Origin: an uncultured Bacteroidales bacterium
GTDB taxonomy: Bacteria; Bacteroidota; Bacteroidia; Bacteroidales; Muribaculaceae
Assembly (NCBI GenBank): GCA_900549375.1
Contig: URNY01000117.1
Location: forward strand, 1-8,595
Direction: 5' to 3'
DNA: 8,595 bases
This document shows positions 1-6,133 of the stretch, one piece after another; within the stretch, counting starts at the first letter, position 1, and each line of letters starts with the position of its first letter. Below the pieces are notes generated by a model. The model saw only the letters and a program-made list of their open reading frames with translations. It did no database searches and was not told where the DNA came from. A program made the translations under genes and the position numbers.

Positions 1-1277
1 AGGCCTCGGGCGACCTCCACGCATCGAATCTTATCAAATCATTGAAACAGCGCGACGCCGACGCCGACATCCGCTTTTTCGGCGGCGACCTTATGGCCAA
101 AGAGGTGCGTCGGAACCCCGATCTCCATTACGACCGTATGAACGTGATGGGATTCAGCGAGGTGCTTCGCAAACTGCCCGACATTTTCCGCAATTTCCGT
201 CTCGCGAAGAAACTCCTCCGTTCTTTCCGCCCGGATGCGGTTATACTCGTCGACTATCCCGGATTCAATCTTAAGCTGGCCAAGGTGGCCCACAAAATGG
301 GTATTCCGGTGCATTATTTCATATCGCCCAAGGTGTGGGCCTGGAAGGAATACCGCGTGCGCAAGATAAAGAAATATGTCGACCGCCTCTATTCCATCCT
401 CCCTTTTGAGGTGAGCTTCTATAAGCGCCATAACTATAACGTGACCTATGTCGGCAACCCTTCGGTGCAGGAGATAGCCTGGAGCATCGGGCATATCCCG
501 CCCCGCAAGCATTTTCTGGAGCGTCAGGGTATTGTGGACCAGCGTCCGATCATCGCCCTGCTTCCCGGCTCTCGCAAGGGGGAGATACGCAACAATCTGC
601 CGCTGATGATAGCCGCCGTGAAGCGCTTCCCGGAATTCCAGTACGTGGTTGGGGCCGCCCCGGCCGTTCCCGAAAAATTCTATCGCGAGATAGCGCAGGA
701 TCCGGGGCTGAAGGTGGTATTCGGCTGCACCCACACCCTTCTGAAATATTCGCAGGCCGCCGTGGTCACTTCCGGCACGGCCACTCTCGAGACCGCTCTG
801 ATCGGCACGCCGCAGGTTGTGGTCTATCGCGCCAACGGCATGAAGATCTCCTACAAGATAATGGAGAAACTGCTCAAGGTGAGATATGTCTCGCTGCCCA
901 ACCTGATTGTCAACAACAGTATCGTGCCCGAACTGTTGGTGCATAACTGCACCAAGGAGGCGATAGCCCGCGAGCTCTCGCCGCTGCTCCAGCCTTCGCC
1001 GCGCCGCGACTGGCAGCTGTCGGGCTATAAGGCGATGCAGCGCAAACTCGGCAACTCCGTAGCCTCCGAATATGCCGCCGAACTTATCGCCGATTCGTTA
1101 GGCATCCATGACCCTTCCGAGCATCCCGAAGAGGGCGCCGTAGAAAAAAAGCGGCGTCCCGAAGGACGCCGCCGTAATCGTCAGAATCAGAATAAGGCTC
1201 AGAGCGATACCGACAGACGCAACGGAGCGCCCGTGAAATCGCAGTCCACCGACAAAAGCCGCGAAGCGGCGTCGTAG
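1..1277 (+). CDS. lpxB: Lipid-A-disaccharide synthase LpxB, 5' end cut off by window
   Basis: Glycosyltransferase family 19 enzyme that joins UDP-2,3-diacylglucosamine and lipid X into the lipid A disaccharide at the inner membrane. The frame is open from base 3, and the first visible residues, ASGDLHASNLI, are the start of the family's GE-ASGDLH motif, so only about ten residues are missing. Further family signatures are VDYPGFN near 255-275, FISPKVWAWKE near 320-350, VGNPSVQE near 453-476, LLPGSRKGE near 558-585, and SGTATLETALIGTP near 771-812. The catalytic core seems to end near base 1100 (AAELIADSL). A polar, strongly basic tail of 58 residues follows, making the protein about 50 residues longer than the usual ~380. 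The tail crosses the terminator of the convergent glycosidase gene and overlaps that gene by 79 bases. The internal TTG at 42 is not the start. Family assignment is very secure; the real C-terminus is not. Confidence 0.96.
   Translation, partial: ASGDLHASNLIKSLKQRDADADIRFFGGDLMAKEVRRNPDLHYDRMNVMGFSEVLRKLPDIFRNFRLAKKLLRSFRPDAVILVDYPGFNLKLAKVAHKMGIPVHYFISPKVWAWKEYRVRKIKKYVDRLYSILPFEVSFYKRHNYNVTYVGNPSVQEIAWSIGHIPPRKHFLERQGIVDQRPIIALLPGSRKGEIRNNLPLMIAAVKRFPEFQYVVGAAPAVPEKFYREIAQDPGLKVVFGCTHTLLKYSQAAVVTSGTATLETALIGTPQVVVYRANGMKISYKIMEKLLKVRYVSLPNLIVNNSIVPELLVHNCTKEAIARELSPLLQPSPRRDWQLSGYKAMQRKLGNSVASEYAAELIADSLGIHDPSEHPEEGAVEKKRRPEGRRRNRQNQNKAQSDTDRRNGAPVKSQSTDKSREAAS
1144..1172 (-). terminator. 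Intrinsic terminator of the minus-strand GH31 gene, inside the lpxB frame
   Basis: Read on the minus strand this is a perfect 9-bp GC-rich stem (bases 1164-1172 pairing with 1151-1159), a UUCG tetraloop closed by a C-G pair, then seven Ts (1150-1144). This is a textbook rho-independent terminator, 27 bases past the GH31 stop codon. Read on the plus strand the hairpin is followed by CGTAATCG with no T tract, so it should not terminate lpxB transcription. Confidence 0.92.
1145..1151 (+). other. Candidate -1 slippery heptamer A AAA AAG in lpxB
   Basis: In the lpxB frame the codons are GAA AAA AAG, so bases 1145-1151 form A AAA AAG in the X XXY YYZ phase, the heptamer used in dnaX frameshifting. 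The 9-bp hairpin at 1151-1172 follows directly. A -1 slip would add AASRRTPP and stop at TAA 1175-1177, before the GH31 gene is reached. Against it, the hairpin begins with no spacer, whereas known stimulators usually sit about 5-8 bases downstream. An A run before a hairpin is also what any antisense terminator looks like, so coincidence is quite possible. Confidence 0.3.
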
Positions 1278-3583
1278 CGCCATTTCCCGCCCTTCACCGC
1301 GCGCGGACGCGCCGTGACGGGAATCTCAAGCGTAAGATGCGTGGCCGCGGGCATTCCCCGGTAGGAACCCTCCGAGGTTATCTCTATATTGATTTCACCA
1401 TTTCTCTTTTCGCCTGAGAAGGTGAGCAATCTGTATTCCCCCTTTTCGAGCGACTCGGGCGATCGCCTGTCGTCCTCGAAGAGTGTATAGGAGGTTTTCT
1501 CTGTCGACGGGAAATATTTCACCGTCAGATATGCCGGGTCGTATTCGCCGGTGTTCCCTATCGGGCGAATATATTGCGGGATGAAGCTTCCCTCCTTCAC
1601 AAAGAGCGGGAGCTTGTCGAGCGGTGCGGCTACGGTGGCGGTAGTTCCCCCTTTATAGGAAAGGCGCGGGTTGAACCAGTCGATCCAGCGTCCCTCGGGG
1701 AAAAGCACCTTGCGCGAGCGTGCCCCGGCTTTCATCACCGGCGCCACAAGCACCTCGTCGCCCCAGAGATATTCATCCTCCACATCGGCAAATTTCTCAT
1801 CCCGGTTTTTGTCGCCGAAATTGAGCGGACGTGCGAGCGGAAGTCCCTTGGCGGCATTCTGCCATGCCAGCGTGTAGTTGTAGGGAAGCCACTCATAGCG
1901 CATCTTTATATAGCGGAGGGTGGTTTTCTGATGCTGAGGATAATGGTAAGGCTCCGGCTTGAACTGGGCATGGGTGCGCAGCACGGGCGTGAAAGCCCCC
2001 ATCTCGAGCCAGCGTACGTAGAGCTCCGGATCGTAGGGGTGCGCCGGATCCACGGCGAATCCTCCGATGTCGGAGCTCATGTATCCGAGGCCCGAAAGAC
2101 CCGAGTTGAGCATCAGGTTCACCTGCGGCTGCAGGCCGCCCCATGAACGCGACACGTCGGTGGTCCATGGGAACACAGAATAGCGCTGCAGACCGGCTGT
2201 GCCGCCGCGCATCAGCAGCACGGGGCGCATCTCCGGGAAATCGCGGCGCAACCCTTCGTAGATGAGCCGCGACCACTCGTTGCCGTAGACGTTGTGATAT
2301 TGCGAGGCGGTCTCGCCGTTGGCATGGACAATCGAAAGGGGATGCACCTCCGGTTCGCCCAGATCGCCCCACCATCCCGCCAGACCTTCGGCCGTGAGGG
2401 GCTTCAGACGGTTCCATAGCCAGCGGCGCGTATCGGGATTGGAGATGTCGAACATACCGGCGTCGCCCACCCATGTCGTCACGTCGTGGGTCTTCCCCTC
2501 CGCGTCTTTGGTGAGCATACCTCCGGCATCAAGGATGTTGTAGTTGTCAATGGCCCCTTTCTTGTTGATATAAGGCTGTGAGATGAGAATGGTGTTCACT
2601 CCCATGCCGCGGAGCGAATCGAGCATGAGGCGATGGTCAGGAAACTGCGCGGGGTCCCATGCGAGACGCCCCATGTCGGTTTCCTTGCCATACCAGTAGA
2701 GGTCGAAGACAATGCCGTCGAGCGGATAACCGCGACGCTTCAGCGAGTCGACGGCTCCGAGGGCCTCCTGCTGGTTGTGATAGCCGTATTTCGAGGTGAT
2801 GTAGCCCAATGTCCAGAAAGGAGGAAGGTTCTGGCGTCCCGTCAGGGCGGTGTATCCTTCCGTCACGCCGGCCAATGTGCCCTCGCCGTTGATGAAATAA
2901 TAAGAGAGCGGTTTTGGGGTTTCGGAGCAGTAGACTATCGTGTCGCCAAGCACGAGCTCTGAGGCGTTGTAGTCGTCGAAGAGCACGCCGTAACCGCGAT
3001 CGGACGCGAAATAGGGCACGGTGATACCCATCTGCGAAATACGCGGATCTCCGGCTGTATAGCCGTAGTTCTGGCGGTTGAACATCACGAGCGTGTCGCC
3101 GTTGAGACGCAACGAATGGCCACGTTCGCCGGCGCCGTAGAAATTCTGCCGGGCGCCGTTGAGAAAGCTTATCCGCTTGCGCTCCGCGCTGTTGTCGACG
3201 CCCGAAGCTTCCGTGAGCAGTGTGTCGCCGGCGGCGCCGGTGAATGTCACCTTTCCGCTGTGCCGGTCGATTCTTACGGTGGCGCTCTCCGAGACAAGCG
3301 TCAGCTCGTCGGGGGTGAGGAAGCTGACGGCGGCATCCGGCTGCGAAGGGAGCACGGTCGACTGCGAGCGCGGAATCTCCAGTTTCGGAGTTCCGGCAGG
3401 CACGGTCGTGACGCGGAAGATATCGCCGCTGACAGGAGTCACGGCCACGGTGGCCCCTTCGGTGCGGACGAGATAAGTGTCGCCCTCGCGGCTCACGCTC
3501 CCCGCCGGGCGGAGAGTCACCGCAGTCGCGGCGCCGGCCGCCACAAGAGCCGCCGACATCGCCGCAATATTTCTGAGTCTCAT
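1199..3583 (-). CDS. Secreted glycoside hydrolase family 31 (alpha-glucosidase/alpha-xylosidase type)
   Basis: Predicted retaining exo-glycosidase of 794 residues that removes alpha-linked glucose or xylose from oligosaccharides, probably in the periplasm. An N-terminal signal peptide is clear: MRLRN, then a hydrophobic Ala/Val-rich stretch to about residue 22, with no lipobox. The N-terminal beta domain contains FYGAGERG (148-155). The TIM barrel begins near residue 250 and contains VFDLYW (292-297). The likely nucleophile is Asp407 in WWGDLGEPE and the likely acid/base is Asp476 in FPWTTDVSRSW; SSDIGGF (503-509) and LRTHAQF (535-541) follow. C-terminal beta domains begin near 610. The start ATG (3581-3583) directly precedes the signal peptide. 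It lies 31 bases after the dehydrogenase gene and probably shares its transcript. No SusC/SusD-like transport genes are in view, so substrate cannot be inferred from context. Family is secure, substrate unknown. Confidence 0.93.
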   Translation of the reverse strand: MRLRNIAAMSAALVAAGAATAVTLRPAGSVSREGDTYLVRTEGATVAVTPVSGDIFRVTTVPAGTPKLEIPRSQSTVLPSQPDAAVSFLTPDELTLVSESATVRIDRHSGKVTFTGAAGDTLLTEASGVDNSAERKRISFLNGARQNFYGAGERGHSLRLNGDTLVMFNRQNYGYTAGDPRISQMGITVPYFASDRGYGVLFDDYNASELVLGDTIVYCSETPKPLSYYFINGEGTLAGVTEGYTALTGRQNLPPFWTLGYITSKYGYHNQQEALGAVDSLKRRGYPLDGIVFDLYWYGKETDMGRLAWDPAQFPDHRLMLDSLRGMGVNTILISQPYINKKGAIDNYNILDAGGMLTKDAEGKTHDVTTWVGDAGMFDISNPDTRRWLWNRLKPLTAEGLAGWWGDLGEPEVHPLSIVHANGETASQYHNVYGNEWSRLIYEGLRRDFPEMRPVLLMRGGTAGLQRYSVFPWTTDVSRSWGGLQPQVNLMLNSGLSGLGYMSSDIGGFAVDPAHPYDPELYVRWLEMGAFTPVLRTHAQFKPEPYHYPQHQKTTLRYIKMRYEWLPYNYTLAWQNAAKGLPLARPLNFGDKNRDEKFADVEDEYLWGDEVLVAPVMKAGARSRKVLFPEGRWIDWFNPRLSYKGGTTATVAAPLDKLPLFVKEGSFIPQYIRPIGNTGEYDPAYLTVKYFPSTEKTSYTLFEDDRRSPESLEKGEYRLLTFSGEKRNGEINIEITSEGSYRGMPAATHLTLEIPVTARPRAVKGGKWRYDAASRLLSVDCDFTGAPLRLSVSL

Positions 3584-3614
3584 ATTCAGATAGTTCAGGT
3601 GGTTTCGGAGAATA

Positions 3615-4820
3615 TCAGTCCTCTGCCGGGAATTCTATATCCTCGTTTTCGATCACGTGCCAGGGGAGCCCGGAGGCGGCGAGCTTCTCGAGGAACGGAT
3701 CGGGATCGAATTCCTCCACGTTGTGCACGCCCGGTTTCACCCATTTGCCCGTAAGGAACATATAGGCGCCTACCATTGCCGGTACGCCGGTGGTGTAGCT
3801 CACGGCCTGTGCTCCGGTTTCCTTATAGGCTTCCTGATGCGAGCAGTTGTTGTAGATATAATATGTCGATTCGTTCCCCTGCTTGTCGAGACCGCGGATG
3901 CGGCATCCGATGGAGGTCTCACCCGTGTAGTTCTCTCCGAGGGAGCCCGGATCGGGAAGCACGGCTTTGAGGAACTGTATCGGCACGATCTCCTGACCGT
4001 TATACATCACCGGGTCGATGCGGGCCATGCCTATATCCTGGATCACTCGCAGATGGGTGAGGTATTCCTGGCCGAACGTCATCCAGAAGCGGGCGCGGCG
4101 GATGGTCGGGAAGTTCTGCACGAGCGATTCCAGCTCCTCATGATAGAGCAGATACGACTCGCGTTCGCCGATGTTGGGATAGCTCAGCGGCTTGTGGATT
4201 TCGAGGTTTTCGGTCTCCACCCATTTTCCGTCTTTCCAGTATTTCCCTTTCTGGGTGATTTCGCGGATGTTTATTTCCGGGTTGAAGTTTGTGGCGAAAG
4301 CCTTGCCGTGGTTTCCGGCGTTGCAGTCGACGATGTCGAGATAGCGCATCTCCGAGAAATGATGTTTCGCGGCGTAAGCCACGAACACGGCCGACACTCC
4401 CGGGTCGAAGCCGCAGCCGAGGATTGCCGTGAGTCCGGCCTTCTCGAAGCGCTCGCGGTAGGCCCACTGCCATGAATATTCGAAATGAGCCTCATCCTTG
4501 GGCTCGTAGTTGGCTGTGTCGAGATAGTTGACGCCGCATTTCAGACAGGCCTCCATGATTGTGAGGTCCTGATAGGGGAGGGCCACATTGATGCAGATGT
4601 CGGGGCGGTGGCGCTCAAAGAGCTGCGTGAGTTCCTCCACCGAGTCGGCATCTACGCGGTCGGTGATTATACCGCCGCCGATTTCGGCGGCAATCTTGTC
4701 GCATTTGGATTTTGTGCGAGAGGCGAGCACGATCTCGGTGAACACGTCACGGTTCTGGGCGCACTTGTGGGCCACGACTGTTCCTACGCCGCCGGCGCCG
4801 ATTATAAGGACTTTTCCCAT
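3615..4820 (-). CDS. Saccharopine dehydrogenase-like protein, probable carboxyspermidine/carboxynorspermidine dehydrogenase
   Basis: Predicted NADPH-dependent cytosolic enzyme that reductively condenses aspartate semialdehyde with putrescine or diaminopropane, the first step of the alternative polyamine route common in gut Bacteroidota and Campylobacter. The 401-residue protein starts MGKVLIIGAGGVGTVV, with the Rossmann motif GAGGVG at 8-13 and LASRTKSKC (32-40) after the second strand. YLDTANYEP, LGCGFDPGVSAVF and DIVDCNAGNHGKAFATNFNPE are typical of this branch of the family. I chose ATG 4818-4820: the open frame runs on to 4922, but that extension has no family resemblance and crosses the promoter-like box at 4853-4860. 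The usual partner, a carboxy(nor)spermidine decarboxylase (NspC), is not in the window. True saccharopine dehydrogenase is a less likely alternative. Confidence 0.85.
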   Translation of the reverse strand: MGKVLIIGAGGVGTVVAHKCAQNRDVFTEIVLASRTKSKCDKIAAEIGGGIITDRVDADSVEELTQLFERHRPDICINVALPYQDLTIMEACLKCGVNYLDTANYEPKDEAHFEYSWQWAYRERFEKAGLTAILGCGFDPGVSAVFVAYAAKHHFSEMRYLDIVDCNAGNHGKAFATNFNPEINIREITQKGKYWKDGKWVETENLEIHKPLSYPNIGERESYLLYHEELESLVQNFPTIRRARFWMTFGQEYLTHLRVIQDIGMARIDPVMYNGQEIVPIQFLKAVLPDPGSLGENYTGETSIGCRIRGLDKQGNESTYYIYNNCSHQEAYKETGAQAVSYTTGVPAMVGAYMFLTGKWVKPGVHNVEEFDPDPFLEKLAASGLPWHVIENEDIEFPAED

Positions 4821-4852
4821 TTCTTGTAACTTATGATATGTTTCTTGTTCTG

Positions 4853-4860
4853 CAAATATA
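4853..4860 (-). promoter_or_regulatory. Bacteroidota -7 box for the dehydrogenase-GH31 unit
   Basis: The minus strand reads TATATTTG, followed by CAGAACA, matching the TAnnTTTG consensus. Transcription would start near 4846, giving a leader of about 26 bases before the ATG at 4820. The leader contains an A-rich stretch, usual for translation starts in this phylum. No clear -33 box is seen. Confidence 0.65.
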
Positions 4861-4904
4861 ACAATAATTGCCGATAATCTCCCGTTTTTGTGGCGAAATG
4901 GAGC

Positions 4905-4918
4905 CGGTGAACGCACCG
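4905..4918. other. Short dyad CGGTG-AACG-CACCG between divergent promoters
   Basis: Two 5-base arms (4905-4909 and 4914-4918) form a perfect inverted repeat around a 4-base centre. The dyad ends 18 bases before the tsaE -7 box, about where a -33 element would be, so it could be a regulator site. It is short enough to be chance. Confidence 0.25.
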
Positions 4919-4936
4919 ACATTATGAAATTTAATA

Positions 4937-4944
4937 TAAATTTG
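4937..4944 (+). promoter_or_regulatory. Bacteroidota -7 box directly before tsaE
   Basis: TAAATTTG matches TAnnTTTG, and the start codon follows after only four bases. Because this element is centred near -7, the transcript would begin at or next to the ATG at 4949, making it leaderless or nearly so. A -33 box at the expected distance is not evident. Confidence 0.65.
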
Positions 4945-4948
4945 CAAT

Positions 4949-5365
4949 ATGAAGATAAAGATTGAGGATATAGAGGGGCTCCCGGAGGCGGCCGCGCGGT
5001 TTGCGGAGGCTATGGGGAGCTCGCGCCATTTCGCTTTCCACGCGCCGATGGGGGCGGGTAAAACCACCTTCATCTCGGCGCTTTGCCGACGCCTCGGGGC
5101 TGTCGATGAAGTGTCGAGCCCGACGTTCAGCATCGTCAACGAATATGCCGTCGACGGCGCCCTTCCCGTTTATCATTTTGATTTCTACCGCATCGAGACT
5201 CCCGAAGAGGCGATGGATATGGGGCTTCCCGATTATTGGGATTCCGGATCTGTCTGCCTGATGGAATGGCCTGAGAATGTGGCTGATTTCCTCCCCGATG
5301 ACACGGTGGATGTGGAGATAGCGGTTCTGCCCGACGGAAGCCGTGAGATTACAATGCCCGGTTGA
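4949..5365 (+). CDS. tsaE: tRNA threonylcarbamoyladenosine biosynthesis ATPase TsaE
   Basis: Small ATPase that works with TsaB and TsaD in the cytosol to complete N6-threonylcarbamoyladenosine at position 37 of tRNAs reading ANN codons. The 138-residue length is normal for the family. It has the P-loop APMGAGKTTF (32-41, Lys38), then SSPTFSIVNEY (56-66), HFDFYRI (76-82) and LMEWPEN (104-110), in the usual TsaE order. The start at 4949 keeps the conserved N-terminal helix; the next in-frame ATG (residue 22) would remove it. No Shine-Dalgarno sequence is possible on a leaderless message, which fits the -7 box placed just upstream. It leads a plus-strand cluster, with birA 17 bases downstream. 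Confidence 0.96.
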   Translation: MKIKIEDIEGLPEAAARFAEAMGSSRHFAFHAPMGAGKTTFISALCRRLGAVDEVSSPTFSIVNEYAVDGALPVYHFDFYRIETPEEAMDMGLPDYWDSGSVCLMEWPENVADFLPDDTVDVEIAVLPDGSREITMPG

Positions 5366-5382
5366 TGAATAACTTATAGATC

Positions 5383-6123
5383 ATGAAGATAATCTGGATC
5401 GATGAATGCGGCTCCACCAACAGCGAGATATCCTCGTATCCCGCGGAGGAGGAACCGCTGATACTCGCAACGCGCCGCCAGACGGCGGGGCGCGGCCAGA
5501 AAGGAAACGTCTGGGAATCGGAGCCGGGTAAGAATCTGACTTTCTCGGCTATGTGGCGGCCGGGCGAATTTCCGGCGCGCCGGCAGTTCGCGCTCAGCGA
5601 GGCCGTGGCTCTCGCCGTGGCCGATTTTCTGAAAAGCCTCGGCATCGAAGCCTCCGTGAAATGGCCCAACGATATCTATGCGGGCAACTATAAGATCTGC
5701 GGCATATTGATAGAGCATGCCGTCACCGGTCCGTTCGTGACGCGCACCATAGCCGGCATCGGCATCAACCTGAATCAGCGGCGTTTCCTGAGCGATGCCC
5801 CCAACCCCGTGTCGTGCGTGACGCTCACCGGGCGCGAGGAGGAACCTGAAAACGCTTTGAGGCAATTTGCGGCCGCTCTCGAGGCGCGCCTCGTTCAGAC
5901 CGCCGACGAGGCGTCGCGCACTGCCCTTCATGAGGAATTCAAACGTCGCATGTGGCGCTTCGACAGCTCGGCACATCCTTTCCGTGATGTTGCGCGCGGC
6001 GAGATTTATCAAGGCATGATACGCGATGTGCTCCCCACGGGAATGATTCTCGTGGAGGATCCCGCCGGCTCGATTCGTGAATACGCATTCAAGGAAGTGG
6101 AGTTTTTACTGAAAAATCACTAA
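5383..6123 (+). CDS. birA: Biotin-[acetyl-CoA-carboxylase] ligase, monofunctional BirA
   Basis: Activates biotin to biotinyl-5'-AMP and attaches it to the lysine of biotin carboxyl carrier proteins in the cytosol. The 246-residue protein begins at once with the catalytic domain (IDECGSTNSE, 6-15). It has the biotinyl-AMP loop QTAGRGQKGN (33-42, Arg37), KWPND (93-97), the biotin-binding Lys104 followed by CGILIEH (106-112), and GIGINLN (125-131). A short SH3-like C-terminal domain follows from about 200. There is no N-terminal helix-turn-helix, so it is a ligase only and not a repressor of biotin genes. The start ATG 5383-5385 lies 17 bases after tsaE with no strong ribosome binding site, suggesting co-transcription. 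Its TAA stop (6121-6123) is also the first three bases of a promoter-like box for the next gene. Confidence 0.95.
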   Translation: MKIIWIDECGSTNSEISSYPAEEEPLILATRRQTAGRGQKGNVWESEPGKNLTFSAMWRPGEFPARRQFALSEAVALAVADFLKSLGIEASVKWPNDIYAGNYKICGILIEHAVTGPFVTRTIAGIGINLNQRRFLSDAPNPVSCVTLTGREEEPENALRQFAAALEARLVQTADEASRTALHEEFKRRMWRFDSSAHPFRDVARGEIYQGMIRDVLPTGMILVEDPAGSIREYAFKEVEFLLKNH

Positions 6124-6128
6124 ATTTG
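6121..6128 (+). promoter_or_regulatory. -7 box overlapping the birA stop codon
   Basis: TAAATTTG, followed by CA, is the same decamer as before tsaE. Its TAA is the birA stop, and the next start codon (6134) lies five bases after the box. It may drive an internal, nearly leaderless transcript of the membrane-protein genes. No clear -33 box is present; a T run at 6103-6107 is too close to serve. Confidence 0.5.
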
Positions 6129-6133
6129 CACCG

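Larger units (their letters stand above)
4821..4948. promoter_or_regulatory. Divergent promoter region between dehydrogenase and tsaE
   Basis: This 128-base AT-rich gap is the only sizeable intergenic region in the window. It holds a Bacteroidota-type -7 box for each direction and, between them, a short dyad at 4905-4918. I see no RNA gene, riboswitch or convincing -33 element for either direction. Confidence 0.75.

Noticed and set aside
42..44. TTG at 42 as the lpxB start.
   Set aside because: The frame is open to the window edge, and the upstream residues ASGDLHASNLI are conserved LpxB sequence.
39..944. Long minus-strand open frame opposite lpxB (301 codons).
   Set aside because: It is antisense to a clearly identified enzyme, shows no recognisable motifs, and long antisense frames are common in GC-rich codon usage.
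1151..1172. The hairpin as a terminator for lpxB on the plus strand.
   Set aside because: No T tract follows it in that direction; the seven Ts exist only on the minus strand.
1893..2474. Overlapping minus-strand open frame within GH31.
   Set aside because: Arg/Pro/Gly-rich out-of-frame translation inside the catalytic domain of GH31; not a real gene.
3657..4475. Long plus-strand open frame opposite the dehydrogenase (272 codons).
   Set aside because: Shadow of the conserved minus-strand gene, with no family features and no start signals.
4821..4922. 34-residue N-terminal extension of the dehydrogenase to an upstream ATG.
   Set aside because: The Rossmann domain begins right at MGKVLIIGAGG, and the extension would cross the likely promoter box at 4853-4860.
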